The notes beneath the pieces were generated by a model. That model saw only the letters and a program-made list of their open reading frames with translations. It had not been told where the DNA came from and did not search any database. Below are positions 45,451 through 54,051 of a stretch of 64,000 nucleotides of DNA, piece by piece. How positions within the stretch are numbered: the stretch's first letter is position 1; every line of letters starts with the position of its first letter. Source of the DNA: Natronobacterium texcoconense (lineage in GTDB: Archaea > Halobacteriota > Halobacteria > Halobacteriales > Natrialbaceae); NCBI RefSeq assembly GCF_900104065.1, contig NZ_FNLC01000002.1:974995-1038994 (forward strand). Direction: 5' to 3'. A program made the position numbers and the translations under genes.

Positions 45451-46554
45451 TCAGTCCGCTCGAGCGAGCAGCCAGAACGCGACCGTGCCGACGACGAACG
45501 CGACGCCGACGTTGACCGCCAGTCCGAGGACGCCGACTCCGACGACGACTGCGAGTGCCCGCCAGTCGCTGATGGGTTCGAACGCTGCACGTCCGAGTTC
45601 GATGGCGACGACGACGAGCAAGACCCCGAGCAGAGCCAGGGGGAACGCGGCCAGCAGAGCACCGGCGGCGACCAGCGCGAGCGCGAGGTAGCCGACCCCC
45701 AGCAGGACGTTCGCGCCGGCAGTTCGCGCACCGAAGGCGTACTTTCCGGCGAGGCCACCGCTGCCGTGACACATCGGAACGCCGCCGATAGGGACCGCCG
45801 CGAGACAGGTTACACCCATGCTCTTCGACAGCGAGTCCGCCGAGACGTCTCGGTCGTAGAGATCGCCACACAGCAGGGCCGTCGCGATGGCTGCGTTTCC
45901 GATCGTCATCCCGAGTTGCGCGACAGTTCCCTCGAGCGCGTCTATCGTGAACGCTGGCGTTCCCGCGGGGAACGCGGCGAGTTCGGGGACAGTGGGTGTA
46001 GGGATGCCTGCCGTCGCGACGGCAGCGATTCCACCGAGCGCGAGGACGACCAAGACGCTCGACTGGCGGTAACCGACCAGCGCGAACGCGGCGACGACGG
46101 CGACCCCACCGACGGCGACCAGTGGTGCGTCGACGGAGAGTCCGACTGCCGCCTCGAGCAACAGCAGGGCAACGGCGAACTGGACGCCGCGAACGACGGG
46201 TTCGCCGACGATCCGCTGGAGGCGGCCCACGAGTCCGAACTGACCGACCGCCAGCAAGACGCCGCCGGCGAGCAAGCCGGCTGCGGCCAGCTCGGGATAC
46301 GAGAGGGAGCCGACGATGGCCAGTCCGACCAGCGCCTTCATCGGCTCGACCGAGAGCGGCATCCCGTAGTAGAGTCCCCAGACGATCTGGAAAACGCCGA
46401 AGCCGACCAGTACGTGGGGCAACGAGACGCTCGTCGTCGCTGCAAGCGCCACCAGCAACGGGAGAACTGTAACTGAATCTCCTAGCGCACCCGTAAGTTC
46501 GTCGGTAGAGAACTCGAGTTCGGACTCTCCCTTAGTACGGAACGAGTGCGCCAT
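45451..46554 (-). CDS. MOT1-type molybdate/sulfate permease
   Basis: This 367-residue protein has about ten helices and the two MOT1 signatures: ALGDSVTVLPLLVAL near residue 23 and IGGVPMCHGSGGLAGKYAFG near residue 255. It transports molybdate or sulfate across the membrane. The start is ATG 46554; the divergent gap to the AIR-synthase-like gene is 155 bp. A defunct tungstate/molybdate transporter lies 4 kb away, so this may be the surviving oxyanion uptake system. Confidence 0.82.
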   Translation of the reverse strand: MAHSFRTKGESELEFSTDELTGALGDSVTVLPLLVALAATTSVSLPHVLVGFGVFQIVWGLYYGMPLSVEPMKALVGLAIVGSLSYPELAAAGLLAGGVLLAVGQFGLVGRLQRIVGEPVVRGVQFAVALLLLEAAVGLSVDAPLVAVGGVAVVAAFALVGYRQSSVLVVLALGGIAAVATAGIPTPTVPELAAFPAGTPAFTIDALEGTVAQLGMTIGNAAIATALLCGDLYDRDVSADSLSKSMGVTCLAAVPIGGVPMCHGSGGLAGKYAFGARTAGANVLLGVGYLALALVAAGALLAAFPLALLGVLLVVVAIELGRAAFEPISDWRALAVVVGVGVLGLAVNVGVAFVVGTVAFWLLARAD

Positions 46555-46709
46555 CTACCTGCGATTTGCCTTCGAGTCGTTTCACTGTTGTGAGTAACCA
46601 CACCTCGTTTCGGAGCGGTAAAACGAAAACGCGGCCGGTTACGCCTTCCGTCGCGGCGAGCGCGACGCCGACCAGCAACCCTAAGAGCGATCGCCCGGAG
46701 CGTTCGACC

Positions 46710-47729
46710 GTGAGCGAACTCGGCAAAATCGATCGGACGTTCTTCGATCGGCACGTCGCACCCAACCTGGGTGCAAAACGCGACGACGTCCCCGTCGGCC
46801 CCCAGCACGGCGTCGACTTCGGCGTGATCGACGTCGACGGCTCCGCACTGGTTACCGCGACCGATCCGATCTCGATCCTCCCGCCGCTGGGGTTCGAGCG
46901 AGCAGCACGCTTCGCGCTCGATCTGATCCTCGCGGACGTCGCGGTCAGCGGCATCGCACCCACGCACCTCTCGGTCTGCTTTACCCTGCCAGAGGAAATG
47001 ACTGACGAGGCGTTCGCGACCGTCTGGGAGACGATCCACGAAGAGTGTGCGGACCTCGGCGTCGCCGTCGCAACCGGACACACCGCCCGCTACTCCGATC
47101 CCTCCTACCCCTGGGTCGGCGCGGCGACCGCGATGGGCGTCGGTAACCACGACGAGATCGTCCGTCCGGACGGTGCGAACGTCGGCGACCGGCTCCTGTT
47201 GACAACCGGCCCCGCCGTCGAATCCGTCGGCCTGCTCAGCACGCTCTACGGCGACCACCTCGAGCTTCCCGACGACGTCGTCGCCGACGCCCAACAGCGC
47301 CTCGATGAGGTCCACTGCGTCCGGGACGCGCTGACGGCCGCGGCCGCAGGCCCCGTGACGGCGATGCACGACGTGACCGAAGGCGGACTCGCCGGCGCGC
47401 TGAACGAGATGGCCGACGGCGCGGACGTCCGGTTCGAAATCGACCGCGAAGCGGTTCCGCTGCGTCCCGGCGTCGAAGCAGTCTGTGAGACACTCGAGAT
47501 GGATCCCTGGGCCTCGACGAGCTGTGGCTCGCTGGTGATCGCCGTCGACCCAGACGGCGTCGACGACGTACGGAGCGCACTCGAGGACCGCGACACCGTC
47601 GTCGCGGAGATCGGACGCGTCGAATCCGGGGACGGTGTCGTCGTCGATGGGGAGCGACTCGAGCATCCGAACGTGGATCCGTCGTGGGCAGCCTACGCGG
47701 AACTCGCGTCTCGAGCGTCCACGGAGTGA
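46710..47729 (+). CDS. AIR synthase-related protein (HypE/PurM-like)
   Basis: This 339-residue protein has PurM-type features: TATDPISILPPLGFERAARFAL near residue 53, the metal/ATP segment GVAVATGHTARYSD near 116, and GPVTAMHDVTEGGLAGALNEMA near 210. It resembles HypE and other AIR-synthase relatives, but its exact reaction is not known. GTG 46710 (VSELGKIDRTFFDRH) was chosen; the upstream TTG frame lacks a sensible protein and covers the divergent promoter. Confidence 0.8.
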   Translation: MSELGKIDRTFFDRHVAPNLGAKRDDVPVGPQHGVDFGVIDVDGSALVTATDPISILPPLGFERAARFALDLILADVAVSGIAPTHLSVCFTLPEEMTDEAFATVWETIHEECADLGVAVATGHTARYSDPSYPWVGAATAMGVGNHDEIVRPDGANVGDRLLLTTGPAVESVGLLSTLYGDHLELPDDVVADAQQRLDEVHCVRDALTAAAAGPVTAMHDVTEGGLAGALNEMADGADVRFEIDREAVPLRPGVEAVCETLEMDPWASTSCGSLVIAVDPDGVDDVRSALEDRDTVVAEIGRVESGDGVVVDGERLEHPNVDPSWAAYAELASRASTE

Positions 47730-47748
47730 CCGGAGCACCGGGAACCAG

Positions 47749-47834
47749 CTATAGTAGTCACTGCAAGTCAATGCACACCTGATCGCACGACAACTGTGCG
47801 ATCAGTGTGTAAATAGTTGCAGTTGTTACTATAG
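47749..47834. repeat. 86-bp palindromic repeat, copy 1
   Basis: The outer arms ctatagtagtcactgca (47749-47765) and tgcagttgttactatag (47818-47834) are inverted complements with 3 mismatches. Inside is a perfect 10-bp stem (ctgatcgcac and gtgcgatcag) with a 7-nt loop (47779-47805). A second, diverged copy in the opposite orientation is at 62016-62071. It looks like a MITE or intergenic palindromic repeat and lies just before a nosL promoter. Confidence 0.8.
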
Positions 47835-47898
47835 TACGACTATCGAACCGGCCGAACCGATCGCATTCGTTTTACCGAACGCACTCTAGGAGCCAGTA

Positions 47899-48507
47899 AT
47901 GACAGACTCAGGCCCGCATTCGTGGCGCCGACGCCGATTACTCGCCGCAGTCGGTGCCGGAACGGTCACCGGACTCGCCGGTTGTTCCGGCGACGACGGC
48001 GAGAACGACGGAGACGTCTCGGATTCCGACGACGGCGACGAGGAGTCCCCGTTTCTCGTCGATCATCCCGGTGACGAACCCAAGGACTTCGAGAACCAGC
48101 ACATGTGTGGCGTCTGTACGATGGGTGTGGTGGACTACGACGACCGAAACGCCCAGCTCGCCCACGAGAACGGCGACGGGATGATGTTCTGTAGCTCGGG
48201 CTGTCTGTTCGCCTACTACGTCGCACCCGAACACTTCGACGGGCCGGATAGCGAGATCGCCGGCGTCTGGGTAACCGATTTCGATACTGGCGAACTGATC
48301 GACGGCTTCGATGCCCACTACGCACTCGAGCACGACGAAAGGCGGGCAGACGATCCGATGGGCGTCGATCCACGCGTCTACGAGGACGAGGAGATGGCAT
48401 TCGAGTACGTCGACGAGTACGACGACCTGGACGAGGACGACGTTATCACGTTCTCGGAAGTCGACGAGGAAGTCGCGAGGATCTACCGGAGCACGCGAAT
48501 CCCGTAA
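47899..48507 (+). CDS. nosL: NosL-family copper-binding lipoprotein (first copy)
   Basis: This 202-residue protein has a Tat-like RRRRLLAAVG start, lipobox LAGC (residue 27 region) and an acidic linker. The NosL core follows, with HMCGVCTMGVVDYDD (near residue 70) and MFCSSGCLFAYY (near 96). NosL delivers copper to nitrous oxide reductase. It is convergent with the TauE/SafE-like gene, the stops being adjacent. There is no nosZ nearby. Confidence 0.85.
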   Translation: MTDSGPHSWRRRRLLAAVGAGTVTGLAGCSGDDGENDGDVSDSDDGDEESPFLVDHPGDEPKDFENQHMCGVCTMGVVDYDDRNAQLAHENGDGMMFCSSGCLFAYYVAPEHFDGPDSEIAGVWVTDFDTGELIDGFDAHYALEHDERRADDPMGVDPRVYEDEEMAFEYVDEYDDLDEDDVITFSEVDEEVARIYRSTRIP

Positions 48508-49341
48508 CTACAACGGCTGGTAGTACGGAATCGGTGGGTGTGGTAGTGGAACGCCGACGGTCGCGAGTCCGTGTTGCAGCGGAATGTAGCCGAGCACGAC
48601 GAATCCGACGCCGAGAACGCGATGTAGTTTGACCCTGGTCTCGAGGCTGAGCGACTGGAACAGCGTTCCGTACACGAAAAGCGACGGAACGGTGCCGAGT
48701 CCGAGCGCCGCCAGTCCGAGGAAGCCACCGGTCGGCGAGCCCTGCACGAACGCATACAGGAACGCCGGATAGAGCAACGGACAGGGCAAGAGTCCGTGTA
48801 CTGCACCGAGGCCCGCAATCCGGCTGTCGCCGACCCAGACGTCGACGTTCGCGAGCAGGCGTCCGTGGACGCGCTCGAGGAGCGACCCGACGAACGGGAG
48901 ACTGACCGACCCGCCGACGAGTCCGCGACCGACCAGGTAGTGGACGCCCATCGCGACGATCACGATTCCGACGACGATACCGGCGATGGCGTGGACGTCG
49001 GTCGCGACCGCTGTCACCGCTCGAGAGGAGACGAAGACGGTCGCGCCCGCGAGTCCGAACAGCCCTCCGAGGATCGCGTAACTCGCCGTCCGTCCGAGGT
49101 TGAACAGCGCGTGCTGTTTGACCATCCCGACGGTTAGCTCGTTTCTCGCCGCCCGGCCGTCGCTCTGGGCCCGGAGTCGGTCGGAGTAAGTTGTCACGAG
49201 CGGCCCACACATCCCGAGACAGTGTGCGCCACCGAGCAACCCGATCAGCGCGAAGACGGCGAGCCCGACCGGTTCGACCGTCGTCGGATCGAGAGCGGGA
49301 TCGTGACACGTCTCGAGGACGATTCGCGGGGCCGTCATCAC
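48508..49341 (-). CDS. TauE/SafE or DsbD-like membrane transport protein
   Basis: This 277-residue membrane protein has six to seven helices. The helix 1 motif GLLGGAHCLGMCGPLVT (near residue 35) and the later HGLLPCPLLYPAFLYAF contain conserved cysteines as in the sulfite-exporter/DsbD-like transmembrane family involved in copper and cytochrome assembly. Its ATG overlaps the SCO1-type gene stop (ATGA at 49338-49341), so the two are an operon with likely shared copper delivery. Confidence 0.78.
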   Translation of the reverse strand: MMTAPRIVLETCHDPALDPTTVEPVGLAVFALIGLLGGAHCLGMCGPLVTTYSDRLRAQSDGRAARNELTVGMVKQHALFNLGRTASYAILGGLFGLAGATVFVSSRAVTAVATDVHAIAGIVVGIVIVAMGVHYLVGRGLVGGSVSLPFVGSLLERVHGRLLANVDVWVGDSRIAGLGAVHGLLPCPLLYPAFLYAFVQGSPTGGFLGLAALGLGTVPSLFVYGTLFQSLSLETRVKLHRVLGVGFVVLGYIPLQHGLATVGVPLPHPPIPYYQPL

Positions 49342-50012
49342 CAGTCGTCGAGTACCTGCTCGAGGTCGTCCGTTATCTGGTTGGAATCGGGGTTTTCGCC
49401 CCGGTAGCTTCGTTCGACGTATCCGTCCGGGTTGACGAGGAAGGTGACGGTGATGTGTCTGAAGTCGTAGTCGTCACCGAGATCCTCACGCTCGAACGGG
49501 ATTCCCAGTTCGTCGTGGACGACCGACTGTGCTTCCTCCTGGTCTTCCGGACGGAGATAGTGCCAGTTGCCCGCCTCGAGGTCGACGCCCATTATGTCGG
49601 CGTGGTTGGAGAGTTCCTCTGCCGTGTCGCGTTCGGGGTCGAACGTGATCGCGAGAAACCGCGCCCGGTCGTCGATTCCCCGCTCGAAGGTGTTCGCCTG
49701 GACCGTCGAGAGCGAGTTGATGAGCGGAATACACTCGGCGGGGCAACTGGCGAAAAACGCCGTACAGACGAGACAGTCGTCGTCGATGGCGGCGACGTCG
49801 ACCGACGTTTCCTCGATCGGGTCGGCGAGTTCGAACTCCGGAAACGGATCACCGTAGGTCGGATAGATCGGCTCTCCCCGTTCCCCGAGGTCCTCCGGCG
49901 GACCGAGTACGGCGTCGTCGCTTGCGTCGTCGTCGAACGCTCCAGTCAGACAGCCGGCGACGGCGGACAGACCGGCCGCCGCTCCTGCACCCAGAACAGC
50001 GCGTCGGTTCAT
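49338..50012 (-). CDS. SCO1/SenC-family copper chaperone lipoprotein
   Basis: This 224-residue protein has a lipobox-type signal (RRAVLGAGAAAGLSAVAGC) and a thioredoxin fold with the copper-binding CxxxC motif FASCPAECIP (near residue 89). The His ligand is in FRHITVTF (near residue 185). SCO proteins help assemble copper centres (CuA) in oxidases or nitrous oxide reductase. Its operon partner is the TauE/SafE-like gene. Confidence 0.88.
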   Translation of the reverse strand: MNRRAVLGAGAAAGLSAVAGCLTGAFDDDASDDAVLGPPEDLGERGEPIYPTYGDPFPEFELADPIEETSVDVAAIDDDCLVCTAFFASCPAECIPLINSLSTVQANTFERGIDDRARFLAITFDPERDTAEELSNHADIMGVDLEAGNWHYLRPEDQEEAQSVVHDELGIPFEREDLGDDYDFRHITVTFLVNPDGYVERSYRGENPDSNQITDDLEQVLDDW

Positions 50013-50149
50013 GACGAGAGTGTAGCCACCGGCGGGAGAAGTACCATCTGGTGTAATCGTCGAATGTACGTGGTAGAGACGCAGTACTCGGTATTTACGT
50101 TCGGTAATCGAACCAAATTCGACTTATCGTCGCGGTCCCAACGGTCAGT

Positions 50150-50740
50150 ATGGAGTTGACGTCAGCAGGAAAACGAAATGGTGTAACACGCCGAACGGTG
50201 CTCGCCGGCGTCGGGGGAGCCGGTATCGTGGCACTCGCCGGCTGTTCCAGCGCGGACGACGACGTTCCGGACCCGATCTCGATCGACGAGGAACAGACCT
50301 GTGACAACTGTACGATGGGGATCGGTCAACATCCCGGCCCGGTCGGACAGACTCACTACGAGGACCCCGAAGCCGTCGTCGACGAGGACAGGCCGGCCCA
50401 GTTCTGCAGTTCGCTCTGTACGTACAGCCACACGTTCGAACAGGAGGAGGCTGACAACGCCCCAGAAGTCGTCTACCTGACCGATTACTCGAGCGTCGAG
50501 TACGACATCGAGACGGACGACGGTACCGAGGAGATCAGCAGCCATCTCGAGGCGGAGACGTTCGCGGTCGCTGGCGATCTCCTGCTGGTCGTCGACAGCG
50601 ACGTCCACGGTTCGATGGGCCGGTCGTTGATCGGCTTTTCGGACGGAGACGAGGCCGAGGCCTTCCAGGACGAGTACGGTGGCGACCTGTACGACCACGA
50701 GGACGTGACCGGCGACCTCGTCATGTCGCTTATGAACTAG
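50150..50740 (+). CDS. nosL: NosL-family copper-binding lipoprotein (second copy)
   Basis: This 196-residue protein has a Tat-like start (RRTVLAGVGG), lipobox LAGC and copper-type cysteines CDNCTMG (near residue 50) and FCSSLC (near residue 84). A C-terminal domain includes VVYLTDYSSVEYDI and LLLVVDSDVHGSMG. The latter domain resembles the N-terminal part of the NosD protein at 54048. It converges with the transporter pseudogene, overlapping its end by 4 nt. Confidence 0.85.
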   Translation: MELTSAGKRNGVTRRTVLAGVGGAGIVALAGCSSADDDVPDPISIDEEQTCDNCTMGIGQHPGPVGQTHYEDPEAVVDEDRPAQFCSSLCTYSHTFEQEEADNAPEVVYLTDYSSVEYDIETDDGTEEISSHLEAETFAVAGDLLLVVDSDVHGSMGRSLIGFSDGDEAEAFQDEYGGDLYDHEDVTGDLVMSLMN

Positions 50741-51420
50741 TACGCCGGACCGACATCGACGCGCTTGCGGTGATCGGTCTCGAAAAGCGTCAGTTTCTCA
50801 GCAGGGAAATCGATTCCGACGACGTCATCGGCCGCAGGCGGGTTCGTCGCCCGCTCGACGAGGAGTTCTTGTCCAGACTCGAGTCGCACGGTCACGTCGT
50901 ACCGGCGACCGAGATCCGCGACGCGGGCGACTTCTCCCGTTAGCGACGAGTCCTTCGGGTTCGACGGGTCGACCGCGAGATCAGACGGCCGAACGTGACA
51001 CGTGACGACGTCACCGACAGATACGTCCGCACTCGAGTCGGCCAGGGAAATGTTCTCGTGAGCGCCGTCGCCCTCTTCGGTCTCGAGAGCGAGTTCGTAC
51101 CACGGCTCGCCGTTCTCGAGTTCCCGTCCGAACTCGGTGTCGGCGTTGTAGCCGATTCCGACGCTGTTGGCCACGAACTCGACGTCCCAGTCGGTGAACC
51201 CGCCGTAGAGTCGATCCCGGGGGAGCGTCGCGTCGGCGCTGACGACGATGTCGGGTGTTTGGTCCGGTCTTCGACCATCCGCAGCACCGCGTTCGCACCG
51301 TAGTACTCGCCGCGGAATTCGATCCTCGTCTCCTCCCGGTACGCTGGCCCGACGTGGTCTTCGAACGTGTGTTCGAGACTCCCCGGCCGACAGCACGCTC
51401 ACCGTGGACGCTCCTCTGAG
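50737..51420 (-). pseudogene. Fused remnant of a tungstate/molybdate ABC transporter
   Basis: Read on the minus strand, this region begins like a substrate-binding protein (VSVLSAG). It then has about 43 codons in another frame (SLEHTFEDHVGPAYREE to DRTKH) and returns to frame with PDIVVSADATLPRDRLYGG and ANSVGIGYNADTEFG, which are typical of WtpA-like tungstate/molybdate-binding proteins. It then jumps to an ATPase TOBE domain (VTCHVRPSDLAVDPSN onwards). The frameshifts map to a C-run (51381-51384) and near 51253, each a one-base change. The permease and ATPase core are missing. It is not functional as such. Confidence 0.75.
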
Positions 51421-51697
51421 ACAGCCCGAAACGGTGAGACCTGTGGCTCTTCCGACAGTTTCGAATGAGACTGTAGGCCTCGGGGTGGTTTTCCCGTTTT
51501 GTGGCTCTCTTCTTGTGGCGGTCGATCGGATCCCCGGTGTTTGCGCTACGATTACGGCCGTCTTACAGTTCCTTGAGGATTCTAACTGGGCTGGATGTAT
51601 TCGAGACCGTCATTCATCATACTTGATTTATATTCTTTACATCAGATAATATCTCTGTGTAGGAATTTTTATCTCTCAAGTTTCTTTAATCTGAGTT
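51421..51697 (+). other. AT-rich intergenic region before the lipoprotein gene
   Basis: This stretch has no gene. Its 3' third is AT-rich with several TATA-like elements (for example tttatatt at about 51625), which may drive the lipoprotein at 51698. No repeat or RNA structure was recognised. Confidence 0.4.
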
Positions 51698-52285
51698 ATG
51701 GGATTGCAACGGAGGACATTCCTTATGACTAGTGGTGTAATGGTGTCCGGAAGCTTAGGTGGATGTGTCGCTGGCCTTTCCGAGCCGGACTTAACAATTG
51801 TTGATCTTACTGCAACCGAAGTTAGGGTAGTCTCAGGTAGCGAGGAGGACGATTCGTTTTCTGTTACAGCCCAGAATACCGGAGTCGCTGGAGATATTGA
51901 AATTACTCTCTATTGGCAAATGACGGAAAACGCGGATCCGGAGGACATAGGGTCCGTTCAATCAATTGGTTGGCAACGTGAACAACAAAAAGTACTTTAT
52001 TTCGATGCAGACGAACGTCGAGAAGTCGAATTTACTGCAACCCCTCCGGCGGCTGCAGTGGGGTACTATTTCGAGTTGCATAGTCGGACAGCCGGGGCCA
52101 AAATACGAAACGATGGAGGTGCAGGTGAGGCCCGTGTAGCGATGGAATATGAGCATCCTGCCGGACTACCAGATCGTGAAGAAACCACTGTTTTCTTTCA
52201 GGAAGATGAGGTAAAAGAGGTGACGTTTGATGTGAGAATGGCTGAAGATAGTGAATACGAAGTTATTGCTGAACCAGCCGAGTGA
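51698..52285 (+). CDS. AT-rich lipoprotein, function unknown
   Basis: This 195-residue protein starts MGLQRRTFLMTSGVMVSGSL with lipobox GGC near residue 22. It has a beta-sandwich-like domain (LTATEVRVVSGSEEDDSFSVTAQN) and an acidic end. Codon use and composition are clearly more AT-rich than the neighbouring genes, and the flanks are AT-rich too, so it is probably acquired from elsewhere. The pattern (lipoprotein with a CARDB/Ig-like domain) is common in haloarchaea and functionally undefined. Confidence 0.7.
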   Translation: MGLQRRTFLMTSGVMVSGSLGGCVAGLSEPDLTIVDLTATEVRVVSGSEEDDSFSVTAQNTGVAGDIEITLYWQMTENADPEDIGSVQSIGWQREQQKVLYFDADERREVEFTATPPAAAVGYYFELHSRTAGAKIRNDGGAGEARVAMEYEHPAGLPDREETTVFFQEDEVKEVTFDVRMAEDSEYEVIAEPAE

Positions 52286-52418
52286 TCGACGTTAGGTAAT
52301 TCTCAACCCACAACCGAGATCTGAAGATAACGACTCTCAATTTGTAATATGATTCTTCTGAAATCCTAATCACTCGAACACAGACCGTCTGGAATCGACA
52401 GCAGTTCACAACGGTCGT

Positions 52419-53273
52419 CTACCGACCGACGCCCCAGATCGCGACAGCGAGCGAACCGACGATCCAGACGGCGAAGCCGGCCACACTCGCGAGCGGTGAG
52501 GCGACCTGTGGCCCCGTCCCCGAGGCGACGATCACGGTCGTCTCGAGCACGAGCCCCCGGTACGCGCTCAGTGGGCTGATCGCCAGCGAGTACAGCAGGT
52601 CTGCGTCGCCGATCACGCCTTCCGCGAGCCCGTAGATGAGCGCCAGATCGAACCCGATCAGCAAGGCGACGAGCGCGACGATCGACAGGCCGAGCGCACT
52701 GCGGGTGCCGCTGACCAGCGACGAGATAGCGACGGCAATCGCGAGTACGACCAGCCCGAACAGAACCGTCAGCACGAGAAATCGGGCGAAAAGAACTGGC
52801 GAGTCGGCGCCGGTGTGAGTCGCGTAGATCGCGACGGTGTCGGCGTCGGTGATCGCAATCGCGGCCGCAACCATGGCGAGCGGGACGGCGATCGTCGCCG
52901 CCAGCCCGATCGCACGGCCGGTATAGACCCCAAGGACGATCTCGCGCGGCGAGACCGGATACGTCTCGAGGACGTCCAGTTCACCCCGCTGCTCGTCGGC
53001 GAGAATGGCCCGATAGCCGAAGGCGACGGCGACGATCGGAACGAGCAACTCGAGCGGCGTCAGCAGGTCGACGACCGTCGGCAGGTAGCCAGCCGTGTAG
53101 CCGTCGCCGATCCAGGTGATCCCGAGGACGACGGCAGCGAGTGCGGCCGCGAGCAGGTAAAACGTCCGGGTGCGGACCACCGTCTGGAGTTCTCGGCGGA
53201 CGATCGTGGCGAGGAGGTGCCCAGTGGCGGGCGCAGGACTCCGTTCGCGTTCTCCCTTCGTCTCCGTACTCAT
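52419..53273 (-). CDS. nosY: ABC-2 type permease, NosY-like
   Basis: This 284-residue membrane protein has six helices: the first near residue 35, then clusters near 85, 125, 165, 205 and 255. Its start and length fit NosY-type permeases of the nosDFY system. The upstream NosF stop is 1 nt before its ATG, and nosF follows nosD by a 4-nt overlap, giving a D-F-Y operon on the minus strand. Confidence 0.82.
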   Translation of the reverse strand: MSTETKGERERSPAPATGHLLATIVRRELQTVVRTRTFYLLAAALAAVVLGITWIGDGYTAGYLPTVVDLLTPLELLVPIVAVAFGYRAILADEQRGELDVLETYPVSPREIVLGVYTGRAIGLAATIAVPLAMVAAAIAITDADTVAIYATHTGADSPVLFARFLVLTVLFGLVVLAIAVAISSLVSGTRSALGLSIVALVALLIGFDLALIYGLAEGVIGDADLLYSLAISPLSAYRGLVLETTVIVASGTGPQVASPLASVAGFAVWIVGSLAVAIWGVGR

Positions 53274-53274
53274 A

Positions 53275-54051
53275 TCAGGAACTCACCCCCTGGACGCGGA
53301 CGGTTCCCGCGTCGGCGGCGACCGACGCCTCGTAGACCGCACGGAGCGAGTCGACCCCGAGTTCGGACGTGATCGCGGCGGGCGCACCCTGACGGACGAT
53401 CCGACCGTCGTCTAGCACGACGACCTCGTCGGCGCTACGTTCGACGAGTTCGAGGTCGTGGGAACTCGACAGGACGGCCGTCCCCTCGGCCGCGAGCTCC
53501 GTCGCGACCTCGAAAACGTGTTTGCTCATCCCGGGATCGAGCCCGCTTGCTGGCTCGTCGAGGACCACGACGGGCGGGTCGCCGATCGTCGCCTGGGCGA
53601 CGCCGACCAGCCGGGTCATCCCGCCCGAAAGCGCCTCGACGGGTCGTTCGGCCGCGTCCTCGAGGCCGACCGCCTCGAGTCGCTCCATCGCGTCGGACTC
53701 GTCGACCCCGACAAGCGACGAGTAAAACTGGAGGGTCTCGAGGACGGTAAAGCCGGGCCGGAACGCTGGCTGCTGTGGGAGGTAGCCGATCCGACGGGTC
53801 GCCGCGCCGCCGTGGTAGGTGATCGAGCCGTCGGTCGGCTCGAGCAGTCCTGCAAGCACCCGAAGCAGGGTCGTCTTCCCGGAGCCGTTCGGACCGATCA
53901 GTGCGGTCACGACGCCGCCGTCGACGGTGGTCGAGACGTCTTCCAGCACGGAGACCTCGCCGTAGTCGTGATCGACGGCCGTCGCTTCCAGTATCGGCGT
54001 TCGCGTCGCGTTCGATGCAGTCGTCGCCGTCGTCGCTGTCTCCTCTGTCAT
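53275..54051 (-). CDS. nosF: ABC transporter ATP-binding protein, NosF-like
   Basis: This 258-residue ATPase has Walker A GPNGSGKTTLLRVLAG (near residue 52), signature LSGGMTRLVGVAQA (near 140) and Walker B VVVLDEPASGLD (near 160). It forms an ATP-driven unit with NosY. Its start codon overlaps the nosD stop (ATGA at 54048-54051). The N-terminal 20 residues are low-complexity Thr/Ala. Confidence 0.86.
   Translation of the reverse strand: MTEETATTATTASNATRTPILEATAVDHDYGEVSVLEDVSTTVDGGVVTALIGPNGSGKTTLLRVLAGLLEPTDGSITYHGGAATRRIGYLPQQPAFRPGFTVLETLQFYSSLVGVDESDAMERLEAVGLEDAAERPVEALSGGMTRLVGVAQATIGDPPVVVLDEPASGLDPGMSKHVFEVATELAAEGTAVLSSSHDLELVERSADEVVVLDDGRIVRQGAPAAITSELGVDSLRAVYEASVAADAGTVRVQGVSS

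Noticed and set aside
45280-46476. 398-codon plus-strand frame opposite the MOT1-type permease
   Set aside because: Highly charged Arg/Asp/Gln-rich shadow; the permease on the minus strand has family motifs.
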